Shown piece after piece: positions 47,272 through 56,934 of a stretch of DNA of 64,000 bases (position 1 is the stretch's first letter; the number at the start of each line of letters is the position of its first letter). Position numbers and translations under genes: made by a program. The notes under the pieces were generated by a model. The model saw only the letters and a program-made list of their open reading frames with translations, made no database searches and had not been told where the DNA came from. The stretch is from Candidatus Aramenus sp. CH1 (GTDB lineage Archaea > Thermoproteota > Thermoprotei_A > Sulfolobales > Sulfolobaceae): positions 124,001 to 188,000 of the forward strand of contig JALBWU010000006.1 of NCBI GenBank assembly GCA_022678445.1, in the 5' to 3' direction.

Positions 47272-48345
47272 GTGGACAGGAAACTAACAATAGTGCTAAG
47301 GGTGCTGTGGAACGGTGGAGTAGCTAGGATGGCTGTTGAAGAGGCAAGAAGGCTCGGCAAACTACTCGTTTTAAGGGAGAGCTTTCACGATTACTACCTT
47401 AAAGACGTTGACGTTGAAGTAGTTAGAAGAGGGCACGGTAAATTAACACCGTTATTCTGGGCTGTAGCGTCAATTTATGCAAAGGATAGGGGAAAGGAAG
47501 CTACCGTTGACCTAGATTTATTGCTAACTAAGTGGAGGGAAATTGAACCACCAGCCCTCTATCACGATCAATTCGCCGGAATCATGGGATACCTGAACAA
47601 GGTATTTAGGGGGCAAGACTATGCTCTTTACATTCATGAAACAAATTTAAGGTCAAATGGTGTGAAGTTCCTTTTTCCCAGAATGTTAGACAAGGAAGTA
47701 ATATCTAAAGCTAAGGTGGTCTTTACTAATAGTAAGTATAATCAGCAAGTGTTGAAGGAACACGGCTTTTCTTCTGTTGTAGTTTACCCTGGATGTTATC
47801 CTGTTGAACAACTAGGGAATGAGAGGGAACCGATTATTCTAGCAGTCTCTATGTGGGATAAGGGAAGAAAGCCTTGGTGGTATGGGGAAGTTGCAAAAAG
47901 GTTAAGGGGAGGGAAACTAGTCATGGCTGGTTCTTGGGCAGTGCCAGAGGAGATGGAGAAGTTTAAAAGGGATTATCCTGATGCTATCGTAACGGGTAGG
48001 TTGAAAGAAGAGGAGTTAAGAGAACTCTATGCTAAGGCTTCAATAATCTTACGTTTCGGATTTAATGAACTAGGACCAGGGATGGGAGTAATAGAAGGGA
48101 TATGCAATGGTTTAATCCCTGTGGTAAACAATGGTATAGGGTCGAAAGAGCTCATAACCAACGACGTAAATGGTTACGTTGTGAGGGATTACGAGGAAGC
48201 TGCTGAGAAGATAAACTATTTGTTTGAGAATCAAGAGAGGCTAACCAAAATGAGAGAAGAGTTGATAAGCTTATCGAAGGAGCTCTCCTGGGACAATCAC
48301 GCTAAGAAGATAAGGGAGGAGTTGGAGAGAGTCGGCATGCTATAA
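47272..48345 (+). CDS. GT4-family glycosyltransferase
   Basis: 357 aa, GTG start. N-terminal VLRVLWNGGVARMAVEEARR; donor site LAVSMWDKGRKPWWYGEVAK, RFGFNELGPGMGVIEGICNG (the EX7E equivalent) and PVVNNGIGSKELITNDVNGY. Leads a two-gene rightward unit with the FkbM gene 77 bp downstream. Confidence 0.85.
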   Translation: MDRKLTIVLRVLWNGGVARMAVEEARRLGKLLVLRESFHDYYLKDVDVEVVRRGHGKLTPLFWAVASIYAKDRGKEATVDLDLLLTKWREIEPPALYHDQFAGIMGYLNKVFRGQDYALYIHETNLRSNGVKFLFPRMLDKEVISKAKVVFTNSKYNQQVLKEHGFSSVVVYPGCYPVEQLGNEREPIILAVSMWDKGRKPWWYGEVAKRLRGGKLVMAGSWAVPEEMEKFKRDYPDAIVTGRLKEEELRELYAKASIILRFGFNELGPGMGVIEGICNGLIPVVNNGIGSKELITNDVNGYVVRDYEEAAEKINYLFENQERLTKMREELISLSKELSWDNHAKKIREELERVGML

Positions 48346-48422
48346 AGAGTGGTGCCTATCACAGCTTATTTCTTCAGTAAAAATTTTAAATGGATATGTG
48401 CGTATTTATTACCTAAATAAAT

Positions 48423-49160
48423 ATGGAATTACTTAAGTATGATAATATAAAGTTGGTAGTAAACAAGGAGGAAGCGTTTATCTATTACGCTACATTTATT
48501 GCTGGCGAATATTCGTTTTTAAAGATAGGAAGAGATGACGTAGTTTTAGACGCTGGTGCCTCAATAGGGGATTTCACTGTTATAGCCTCAAGGATGGCTA
48601 AAAGAGTTATAGCGATAGAGCCTAATCCCAACTATCTGAAACTCTTAGAAGAAAACTTAAAGCTAAACAACGTAAATAACGTTGAAATCTTACCGTTTGC
48701 AATTGGTAGTACTGAAGGGAAGACGAAATTTAAATTAGACGGTGTAACTTCTTCTCTAGCTGAAGAAGGCGTAGAGGTTGAGGTTAAACCTTTAGACTCC
48801 CTTGTATCTTACGCTGATGTGATAAAGATGGATATAGAAGGTGCTGAGAAATACGCGGTAAAGAGCTCTGTTGTTAGAAACGCTAGGGAGATAGTCATGG
48901 AGCTCCACGGGAATGATAACGTTGAGTTTATCCCTCGATACTTAAGGGAACTGGGCTTCAAGGTAAAGGAAATCACCTTCAGAGACCTCTTAAAGAACGC
49001 ATTAAGGAACTCTATTCTCCATCTACCTAGCCTTATAGACGCTGAGCTCAAAACTAACTTTTACGCTACTAGAGCTTTTCTAAGGAAGAGGGGGGCATCT
49101 ACTCCTTCGGTGTCCCAGAATGAATATAAGCTAATTTATGCATTTAAGTTACATGAGTAA
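48423..49160 (+). CDS. FkbM-family methyltransferase
   Basis: 245 aa. SAM site VVLDAGASIGDFTVIASRMA, VIAIEPNPNYLKLLEENLKL, VIKMDIEGAEKYAVKSSVVR. The C-terminal 60 residues are helical and basic. Probably methylates a sugar hydroxyl in the glycan. It is shorter than the copy at 39544, lacking its N-terminal extension. Confidence 0.88.
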   Translation: MELLKYDNIKLVVNKEEAFIYYATFIAGEYSFLKIGRDDVVLDAGASIGDFTVIASRMAKRVIAIEPNPNYLKLLEENLKLNNVNNVEILPFAIGSTEGKTKFKLDGVTSSLAEEGVEVEVKPLDSLVSYADVIKMDIEGAEKYAVKSSVVRNAREIVMELHGNDNVEFIPRYLRELGFKVKEITFRDLLKNALRNSILHLPSLIDAELKTNFYATRAFLRKRGASTPSVSQNEYKLIYAFKLHE

Positions 49161-49204
49161 GAGTTCTCCTGTATAGGTTTGGATATAGACTGAACTGCTA
49201 TAAA

Positions 49205-50165
49205 ATGCTAAAGTACAAACTATGCTTTTTACTTTTAATTACATGTTCGTATTTAACTAAATTTTATTATTATTACATTTATGCTCATTTAAAGTTTATA
49301 TACTATACCCTAATAAATAGATTCATGAAGTTTAATACACTTAAAAAAGGTATGATGATATTTAAGGTGGGTCTTATGATATTTAAGATGGGTCTTGGTT
49401 CCAATGATCTTATCACCTATTATACCTTAATGTTGAAATATTCTCTATATCGACCAAGATCCTTAAACAAGCTCCTTGGGGATCTGTGCCGTAAGAACGT
49501 TTATGCGAAGACCTATGGAGTCAAGTTGTACCTAGAACCTTGCGAAGATCCTCCTATTTACAGCATATTTATTTCTATTATGAGCCTATTACATTTAGGT
49601 TTTTTCTCGTTTTGCAAGAGAAGGCGGTGTAGTAGTAGACTGTGGCGCTAATGTAGGTATTTACTCATTAATATCAGCTAAATACGCTAATAAGGTAATA
49701 GCAGTAGAACCAAATCCCTTAGCTTATCAAGCTTTGCAAAAGAACGTGAAACTGAATGGCTTCTCTAACGTTAGAAGTGTTAACATGGCAGCATGGAGCT
49801 CTTCAGGGAAGGCTAGACTATACCTTAGCAGTTCTCATGTAGTTTCTACCCTTAAATACGATATGATGAATGAGTACATTTATGATAATTCCATTGAGGT
49901 AGAGACCATTACCCTAGACCAGTTATTAAGTCAAGAGCTTGAAATTAACTTGCTGAAGATTGACGTAGAGGGAGCTGAAGTTGAAGCTCTGAAAGGAAGC
50001 AATGAGGTCTTAAATAAAACCAAGAGGATCATAGTGGAGGTAAGGAAAGGGCAGACTGACAAGGAAGTTCTTGACATATTAGGCAAGCATAATTTCAAAG
50101 TGATAGCTATAGATGATTTTGGACACTTTATGAATTTAATTGCTGAGAAGGATAGAGGTTCATAA
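49205..50165 (+). pseudogene. FkbM-family methyltransferase, frameshifted
   Basis: The N-terminal frame (49205-49651; the first family-like residues are YGVKLYLEPCEDPPIYSIF) shifts near 49605. The second frame then supplies GGVVVDCGANVGIYSLISAK, VIAVEPNPLAYQALQKNVKL and LLKIDVEGAEVEALKGSNEV to the stop at 50165. All methyltransferase motifs survive across the shift, so the lesion is single and may be an assembly indel. The tandem GGTCTTATGATATTTAAGGT-like unit near 49365-49395 duplicates a short hydrophobic segment in the N-terminal part. Third FkbM gene of the cluster. Confidence 0.75.
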
Positions 50166-50326
50166 ATCCCTTATTGCGCTAACCTCAGTGAGAGTTTAAG
50201 CTCTCTTTCTGCCTTACGGCTAATAGAAGTGAAAGGACTAACTCTATGCTTTAATGGTTTATAATATTTCCTAATAAATAGAGTGAACGAGAAAACGGCA
50301 CAATAGAAACAGTTATTGATTTTGGT

Positions 50327-51133
50327 TTATCTTTTGTAAATTATCCATCCTTGCATGTACATTGCGTCAAATCCACCTAGTGCAAAACTTCTTATTGCGT
50401 CTTGGGGTGTTTCAACCAAAGGTTCTCCAGCTAAGTTAAAGGAAGTGTTCATTACTAACCCTTCTCCCTTTAAGTCCTTGAAGGCCTTAATTAGCTCGTA
50501 CCACGTTTTATTTTGATCCTTAGTAACCATTTGAGGCCTTGCGGTCATGTCTACGTGACAAGTTACTGGAACTCTCTTGCACATTTCGTCATTCTTGTAT
50601 CTAAGCATGAGAATCATGAATTCGTGAGTTACAGCATCGTGGAAGTAGACGTCCTTGTCCTCATCAAGTAATGAGGGAGCCAATGGCCTCCACCACTCTC
50701 TGCCTTTTATATCATTAACTAGTCTCCAGTAGTCCTCTCTAGTTGGGTCAGCTACGATAGATCTATTACCTAAAGCCCTAGGTCCTAGTTCTGCCCTTCC
50801 TTGATACCAAGTTATAACTTGATTTTTAGCCACGAGATCTGCAACTGCATTGACGTCCTCACCGATGTACTCAGCCCTAAACTTACTCCTCGCTACCACT
50901 CTCTTAATGGTCTCATCATCGTATTCTGGTCCAAGATATACGTTATTTAACCTCTCGTTCTTCATTTTACCTCCTAATACATGTTCATACACATAAGCAG
51001 CAGCTCCAATTGAACCACCAGCATCATTAGCAGCTGGGAAGATGAACATATCGTTAAAGAAGTGAGCATAATGTAACTCCATGTTGGCTTTTGCGTTTAG
51101 CGCAACTCCACCGTGCGTGGACAACAATTTCAC
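50327..51133 (-). pseudogene. NodU/CmcH-type carbamoyltransferase, N-terminus lost to IS
   Basis: 268 codons of the C-terminal two thirds: GGVALNAKANMELHYAHFF, FPAANDAGGSIGAAAYVY, ITWYQGRAELGPRALGNRSI, TREDYWRLVNDIKGREWWRP, and VMNTSFNLAGEPLVETPQDA, all family motifs. The enzyme transfers carbamoyl from carbamoyl phosphate to sugars or antibiotics. The frame begins inside the IS6-type element (its first six codons are IS terminus), and the N-terminal third with its metal-binding His residues is gone. It probably carbamoylated a glycan sugar before disruption. Confidence 0.88.
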
Positions 51134-51870
51134 TCACCTCCATAAAATTCAATTTTATTCAAATTAATACTTATAGATTTCGAGTAAATTGTGTTGTAAA
51201 TTATGAAGGATATTTTCAACCATCTCGTCATTGTGTTCCTTGTTGAGTTCCATGAGAAATGCTCGCTAGTTTTAAACTTCTGAAAACTAGTTCTACCAAG
51301 TTTCTCTTGCCAAACGTTTCAACCTCGTGCCTTGTATTGAACCAGTTGAACGCCTTGTATACTGATGCTTTGTCGTGTACAAAGATCACCTTATCCCTCC
51401 AATTCTCTAGTTTAATACCATTTAATATAACGTAAACATGAAAACCACTCCTAAGACTAGTTAACATGAAGAATAAGACAAGCCCAGACTCATAACAACC
51501 CACAAGTAATAATAACCATTAACCCTCAAAACCTTAGTCTCATCAACAAGAACCCATCCCTAACATTAACCTTAAGCTCATAATCAACATTAGCCAACTT
51601 GTGAAGATAGTAAAGCAAGGTAGTATGAGGTAATAAAGTCCTCCAACTAGACAAGTAAGAGGTTAAGGCTAATGCAACCTCCTCCAAGGAGTGAAACCTT
51701 GGCTTAACATTAACCTTAAAAGGGAAGAGATAACTTGGGTGAGGACGAGGAAATCAAACCTATTTATATTCTCGCCCTCATAAAATAAACTCGCCCTCAC
51801 CCTAAAAATACTTTTCCACAATAAAGAAAATTCAATTTAAATCAAAACAACTAAATTGTTGTCCACACAC
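51113..51870 (-). mobile_element. IS6-type insertion sequence with decayed transposase
   Basis: 758 bp with terminal inverted repeats GTGTGTGGACAACAATTT (read from 51870) and GTGCGTGGACAACAATTT (from 51113). The transposase runs from about 51720 to 51200 on the minus strand in several frames: LPHTTLLYYLHKLANVDYEL, VDETKVLRVNGYYYLWVV (second catalytic Asp region), KVIFVHDKASVYKAFNWFN and FGKRNLVELVFRSLK (catalytic Glu region). The D-D-E order and length of about 750 bp resemble ISC774-like IS6 elements of Sulfolobales. It joins a beheaded carbamoyltransferase on one side to a beheaded MFS gene on the other. Confidence 0.75.
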
Positions 51871-51913
51871 TCTAAGAGGTATGCAAAAGTATTTGTTAAG
51901 TTTTGGGATAAGA

Positions 51914-52054
51914 CTAGTTAACGTTGAAGTCGTTAGCAATGGTTGGTAAGGATGGAATTAACATTGCCTCTGTATGCATTACTGCAATAGCTATTGGGGC
52001 TAAGATAAACAATGCTCTATAAGCGTAATTTAGGTCATGCTCTCCATCAGGCAT
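51914..52054 (-). pseudogene. N-terminal fragment of an MFS transporter
   Basis: 46 codons from ATG at 52054: MPDGEHDLNYAYRALFILAP, then IAIAVMHTEAMLIPSLPTIA and NDFNVN before a stop. IPSLPTIANDF is the loop after the first helix in major-facilitator drug transporters. The remaining 11 helices are absent; the IS6-type element lies 43 bp further on. Replicative transposition with an adjacent deletion explains the loss. Confidence 0.65.
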
Positions 52055-52092
52055 TGAGATATATCTATTTCAAGTTTATTTAAAGTTAACTA

Positions 52093-52260
52093 AATGTGGG
52101 CTATAATTTCACTCAATTCTAGCTTATACTTATAGACTTCGAGTAAATGAAGAAGCTTCAATTATCTCGTTTAGGTTCCGTGTTCGTTTTAAGCTTCTAA
52201 ACATAGTGTCCTCATTACATCTTTTCTTAGAGTAAACCATAGAAATACTTTTCCATGTGA
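52093..52260 (+). mobile_element. Degenerate IS6-type end
   Basis: Resembles the left 165 bp of the element at 51113: ATAATTTCACTC, CTTATACTTATAGACTTCGA and TTTAAGCTTCTAAACAT match in order, with many substitutions. It has no intact terminal repeat. It is an old copy next to a younger one. Confidence 0.5.
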
Positions 52261-52393
52261 AGAAAGAGTGTAGATAGAGTGCCGTTACATGGGTATAAAA
52301 ATTGTCTTAACTAGTTCATAGACGAATTTTCTAAAAAAGTCCTCTTCATGATAGATTGTAACTTACTATATACCTTCCATAACGGCACTATAA

Positions 52394-52606
52394 GTGCAGA
52401 CAACAATTTAGTTGTTTTGATAAGAATTATCATTAAATTATTTTTAATAGGTAGCTCCTCATCGAGAGAATGTTAGTGTTCAGAAGCTTTAGAAAGCATG
52501 AAACACAATGACAAGATGAAATATTCCTCTTAAACACAATTTACTCGATATCTTTTAGCATAAATTAAATTTTAAAGAAAAGGGATGAAATTAGTGTCTG
52601 TACACT
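52394..52606. mobile_element. MITE derived from the IS6-type element, copy 4 (diverged)
   Basis: 213 bp; left end GTGCAGACAACAATTTAGTT, right end TGTCTGTACACT, interior AACACAATGACAAGATGAAA as in the transposase 3' part. More diverged than copies 1-3. The sequence just beyond the right end (AAAGAAAATACAATTTATAC) looks like another decayed end. Confidence 0.65.
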
Positions 52607-52816
52607 AAAGAAAATACAATTTATACAAAAGTACTATCAATACACATTAATGATATGTAGTTGACCATAATGGAGCTTATGAGGCGTGTTCCTAGCCTTA
52701 TAGCGAGAACGATCAACTACAGTACTATTACTCTCCCAGAGTTTAGCCTTATAAGAAATAATACGAAATTACATAGTATAGATTAAAGTTAAAAAATGTT
52801 ACATTTTAGGAAAAAC

Positions 52817-53263
52817 TTAAGTGAAGGCTGACTCATTTGGATATGCCATTGCAAATACAGTTACATTGTACGCTTCTATCTGCAATACAATAGTATAATT
52901 CCACACATATTCAGGTAGGGTAAAGTTATAGATTAAGGGTTCAGGTAAACCTACCATCTGTTTATTAACAGCGTGAACTTCGCTAGTTATATTATACCAT
53001 ACGCCATCTTTAGTGTAAAACACAGCTGAAAGCGTAAAATTACCATTCCCTCTTAAGACTTCAATGCAAGAGTTATAAGGAGTAGACTTGAAAAATATTA
53101 GCACTGAACCACCGTTTATCTGGTTATCGACAATACTTACGTAATCTAAGTTCTTTTCAGACGGGACAGAGTAATTACTTAGGATATACAAAAGTGGTAA
53201 AACTAATACTAAGATGATTATTATGACTATGATAAAAGCTGGGAATTCTGACTGGCCCCTCAT
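52817..53263 (-). CDS. Pilin-like protein (class III signal peptide)
   Basis: 148 aa. The N-terminus MRGQSEFPAFIIVIIIILVL is a short polar leader followed by one long hydrophobic helix, the class III pattern cut by the archaeal prepilin peptidase PibD. The remainder is a small beta domain with sequons (NFTLS, YNITS, YNFTL). Its start overlaps the stop of the preceding gene by 4 bases, so it is the last gene of a tight operon. Probably a minor pilin or adhesin subunit. Confidence 0.7.
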   Translation of the reverse strand: MRGQSEFPAFIIVIIIILVLVLPLLYILSNYSVPSEKNLDYVSIVDNQINGGSVLIFFKSTPYNSCIEVLRGNGNFTLSAVFYTKDGVWYNITSEVHAVNKQMVGLPEPLIYNFTLPEYVWNYTIVLQIEAYNVTVFAMAYPNESAFT

Positions 53264-54657
53264 GATAAATGCACCCAGTATTGTGTTATACCATACTGGA
53301 CAGAGATAGTCATGGGTTGATTAATAATTACGTACGAAGGTATATTGGGGAATGTATAGTGTAAAGTAGTACCATTACTATACTCAAACGTAACATATTT
53401 TGCTCCATATGTATAAGAACCATTGAAAATACCTACAGGATTAAATGAATAATTACCTCCTATTATCCAATATGCTTGATCATAATTATATACTGTGCCG
53501 TTAAGTGACAAGCAGACATAATATTGTGTAGTGGCATTTATATACACTTTATAGAAGTTAAAATTGTTTAAATAATTTAAGTAAATAATCGGTGTGACGC
53601 TTGGGTTTGGAGGTATAAACACTATTACAGAGTATTGGTTATAAACTTTGTTATACTCTATGTTGCCAAAAACGTAGTGCTTTATTATACCGTTAGTTTT
53701 CAAACTAGTGTCATTAGCCTGGTACGTATAAATTGTTAGATTAGCGAAGCCAGCTGGAACTCCAATAGTGGTTGAACCTCGCACAGTTATTCCAAAACCG
53801 TCAAATGTCACGAGTACGCAAAGATTAGGATCATTAACTACGAACTTCACATTTACATAAGCCTTTAATACTGTATAGTTAGCTACTAGGACTAATGGGC
53901 TCCCCTCGAGGGATACTTGAATGCCAATAGTGTTGGTAGAGTTTACAGAGGCCTTACCTAAAACAGCCCAATTATGAAATACTCCCGTAATTACTTGACC
54001 CATAGAGTTTTCGTAATATACGTACTGTGGAACGGTAGCTACAAAAGACCCAGTTTGGTTTGGGAAGGCAGCAGGTGTCGTGAAGTTTTCATACTTTCCG
54101 TATATGTTAGTAGTAACATTTGTAGAGACTGACAGTGGCCCGTTATTGGTATAAATCTGAGTTATGATCTCTAATCCCCCCCTTTACCTCACAGGAGAAA
54201 ATGGTCCTATGGACGATCCTGGGGATAAGAAGAATATGTTACCTAGAGAAGTTACTATTATTATTGGATCTCCTTCAACGTTACTAGGTAAGGTTAATGT
54301 CTGACCCTTGCTTATTACTATAGGATACGTTAATGTTGTAATATTACTCCACACTCCAGTATTTGGATTTAGATACAGGATGCCTACTATTGTGAGGTTT
54401 GATGGAGGTACGAATGTACCGTTAGAGTATTCAAAACAAATCGTAGTACCGCTATAATAGATTGAGGGATGACCAGTAACAACTTGGTTTAATTGTAAGT
54501 TCTTTAGATAAACGTAGTTATTGTATATTGAAGAGCTTACCACATTTTGCTGATTTACTGCATATAAGTAGAACAGCACCGGGACGAATATTAGCAGTAC
54601 TACTACGATTAATATAATCACTGCTATTAGATTTGACAAAGCTCTATTACGGATCAT
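53260..54657 (-). pseudogene. Pilin-like protein split by an in-frame TAA
   Basis: The N-terminal part (MIRNRALSNLIAVIILIVVV, then FFLSPGSSIGPFSPVR) stops at TAA 54184-54186. The same frame continues at once as GGLEIITQIYTNNGPLSVST and runs to 53260, giving 466 codons in all. The upstream neighbour (54654-56312) has the same plan, pilin helix plus IIIVTS-FFLSP module plus long beta-rich domain, in one uninterrupted frame, so this was one gene. A run of seven G follows the stop. It may be a nonsense mutation, an assembly error, or a stop that is read through. Confidence 0.7.
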
Positions 54658-56312
54658 GAATAGGGTTCACCCCCGTATTCCCATTCTTCATAATTAATCA
54701 ATAACAATGGCATGTTAACATATATGGTTCCATAATTGTTAAGAGATGGCTTAGGATAATAATAACTTGGGTGGCTTGATATACTATAAACGGCAAGGCT
54801 AATTGGACATGACATTAGACCATTATAGATCTGGTCATTTATATTAAAAGTACCTGATAATTGAGCGGGATAATCTATTGTTATTTCAAGCCCTGTGCCT
54901 TGTTTAAAATATATCATTTCTGGTACGTAGTTCTTTATTGGACCTAGATCGATTGATTCTCCATTATAACTCACTTGGAGAAGCTGACGTGCTATGTCAC
55001 CTAATACGGGTGTAGTGTTAGAGAATAATTCCAGCCCAGATGGTAAACAGAAGTCATTCTTTACAATAACTAAATAGTACGACGTGAATGGTTTAAAGTT
55101 ACCATATATTACTCCACTACTATTAACGAATACTTCGAACTGACCTACTACGGAAATCTTTTGCGTATTTGTACTTAGCGATTGAAATGTATAACATGTT
55201 ACATTACCAGCGTAGAGTCCATACTTAAAACCATTTGAAGGCGTGAAGTAACCCCCAGTGTAGTTAAACGATATGTTTATTGCTAAGGGGAATTCCACGA
55301 TATGGTAACCATATGTTAAGGAAAGCGTTATACCATTTCTGGGTACCTCGTATACTTTATTATCTACTATAACGGCTATAGTATTATTTAAGGAGGACAA
55401 GGTTATACCGTTGTATTTTAGCGTTTCCCCTAAGGGTAAGTTAGCTGGCCTTATTGTAACGCTAAACTTCTCCAAGGATGCTTTATATATTATTGTTAAT
55501 ACTAATGGTCCCGTAACTGTAAATGATGTACTTAAAGAACTTGCAGAAGAGGTAAAAGAACCTTGGCCTACCAATGTCCAGTTCTGGAAGTTTGCAGTTA
55601 ACCCGTACTGTGGAAGAAATATTGTAGAACCATTCTTGTCCGCTATCTGGTAGGTTCCAGGGTTTAGATAAAGTATTTGTGGAGTATTACCTATAATACC
55701 ACTTCCTAACACTGTTTGTATAGAGACTGGTAATATTTTGCTCCCATTTATGACGAAAGCAGTTATATATCGGCACTTTACCTGCAGGTCCAGATATGGC
55801 AATAGTTGTTTGGTGTTGGTGTTGTTGTTGCGGTTGTTGTTGTGTTGGTGTTGGCGTTGGGGTCCAGGTATGGCAATAGTTGTTACAGAAGTATTTGGGT
55901 TTAGGAAGAAGAAGTTTGATTGTGAGGTAACTATTAATATAGGGTTATTAAACGATTGAGGAGGTAGTGGATAAGTAGTGTTTGTCGCTACTATCAAGTT
56001 ACTATCAAGAATTGGCATCCAGGTTTGACCATTAAAGTAGTATATTTGAGTAATGTTTAAAGGTGCAGGTAGGTTTGTGTAAATGAATTCTATGGTAGGT
56101 GTAGTTGTAGAATTGTAATAAATATTTGGATTCCCCCTATACACCTCTTCTTGCTGCTCTTTTTGCAATTGAGTATATACGCTCGCTTGTATGTTACCTT
56201 GGCTTAAATATACTGGAGTGGAGTTAAATAAGACAAACGCTGGTATTAGAACGGCTATCAGCAAGAAGGTTAAAATTATTAGGAATATTACCGTAGATAA
56301 GGCCTTTCTCAT
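54654..56312 (-). CDS. Large pilin-like surface protein
   Basis: 552 aa. The N-terminus RKALSTVIFLIILTFLLIAV is a class III-like leader and helix. Then a module ending ILIVTSQSNFFFLNPNTSV, a low-complexity Gln/His/Asn/Thr linker (QHQHNNNRNNNTNTK), and a long beta-rich domain with many Asn and aromatic residues (YGLYAGNVTCYTFQSLSTN). No enzyme motif. Both ends overlap neighbours by 4 bases (ATGA). It is likely an extracellular filament or adhesin component. Confidence 0.68.
   Translation of the reverse strand: MRKALSTVIFLIILTFLLIAVLIPAFVLFNSTPVYLSQGNIQASVYTQLQKEQQEEVYRGNPNIYYNSTTTPTIEFIYTNLPAPLNITQIYYFNGQTWMPILDSNLIVATNTTYPLPPQSFNNPILIVTSQSNFFFLNPNTSVTTIAIPGPQRQHQHNNNRNNNTNTKQLLPYLDLQVKCRYITAFVINGSKILPVSIQTVLGSGIIGNTPQILYLNPGTYQIADKNGSTIFLPQYGLTANFQNWTLVGQGSFTSSASSLSTSFTVTGPLVLTIIYKASLEKFSVTIRPANLPLGETLKYNGITLSSLNNTIAVIVDNKVYEVPRNGITLSLTYGYHIVEFPLAINISFNYTGGYFTPSNGFKYGLYAGNVTCYTFQSLSTNTQKISVVGQFEVFVNSSGVIYGNFKPFTSYYLVIVKNDFCLPSGLELFSNTTPVLGDIARQLLQVSYNGESIDLGPIKNYVPEMIYFKQGTGLEITIDYPAQLSGTFNINDQIYNGLMSCPISLAVYSISSHPSYYYPKPSLNNYGTIYVNMPLLLINYEEWEYGGEPYS
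55787..55883. repeat. 23-bp direct repeats flanking a TTG/GTTG microsatellite
   Basis: GGTCCAGATATGGCAATAGT at 55787 and GGTCCAGGTATGGCAATAGT at 55861 (23 bp each with the next three bases, one difference) bracket 51 bp of TTG/GTTG repeats. The period of 74 bp is not a multiple of 3, so the two copies are read in different frames (TIAIPGP and LLPYLDL). Confidence 0.75.
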
Positions 56313-56878
56313 GTTAGGGGTACCCCCGTAAAGCTAAAACTAATCCTAAACCAATATCCAGCTGTGTTGTATATTACCCAGATTATTATAATATCATTAC
56401 TATTAACATTCTGTACGTTAACAGTAACTGGAGTATTAAAAGGTATTGTGTATACTGTAATTGAGGGATTAGGATTATAGAGCACTTTCCCGTTTATATC
56501 GTAAATTGGTGTGGTAATCTGTAGAGGATTTGCCTTTTGACCATTAGGTAAGTATACTGTGAAAGGTTGTGTTGAAGAAGGAGTTAGAACCCCGACTGAG
56601 GACTCTAAATAAGAGGGTTCAACGAAAACTAATAACGTAACAAATCCTTTTTGTGATGGATTATATACTTCTACTACTGTACTTCCAGTTCCTCCTTTTG
56701 ATATCAGCAATGGGCCTACTGATAAAGTCGTAGAGGTAGATAAGGAGCTTGCCTGTTGTTGTCCTAAACTGAAGTTCTCAGCAGGTATTAAAGACGATGT
56801 AACATACCCGAATATTACTAGTCCTATAATTACAGTTGCAACTATAAGTATAAATTCTTCAACAGCACTTGACGGCAT
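56309..56878 (-). CDS. Pilin-like protein, first gene of the operon
   Basis: 189 aa. The N-terminus SSAVEEFILIVATVIIGLVI has the pilin/archaellin form (short leader, Glu, long hydrophobic helix). A beta domain follows (STVVEVYNPSQKGFVTLLVF, IIIIWVIYNTAGYWFRISFS). The stop overlaps the next start. The 56 bp to the divergent gene hold both promoters. It is probably the major or capping pilin of this set. No upsE/upsF or aap assembly genes are in the window. Confidence 0.7.
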   Translation of the reverse strand: MPSSAVEEFILIVATVIIGLVIFGYVTSSLIPAENFSLGQQQASSLSTSTTLSVGPLLISKGGTGSTVVEVYNPSQKGFVTLLVFVEPSYLESSVGVLTPSSTQPFTVYLPNGQKANPLQITTPIYDINGKVLYNPNPSITVYTIPFNTPVTVNVQNVNSNDIIIIWVIYNTAGYWFRISFSFTGVPLT

Positions 56879-56934
56879 GTCATGTATAACAATAGTTAAA
56901 CATATATATAAAATCTATCAGAAATAGCATATAT

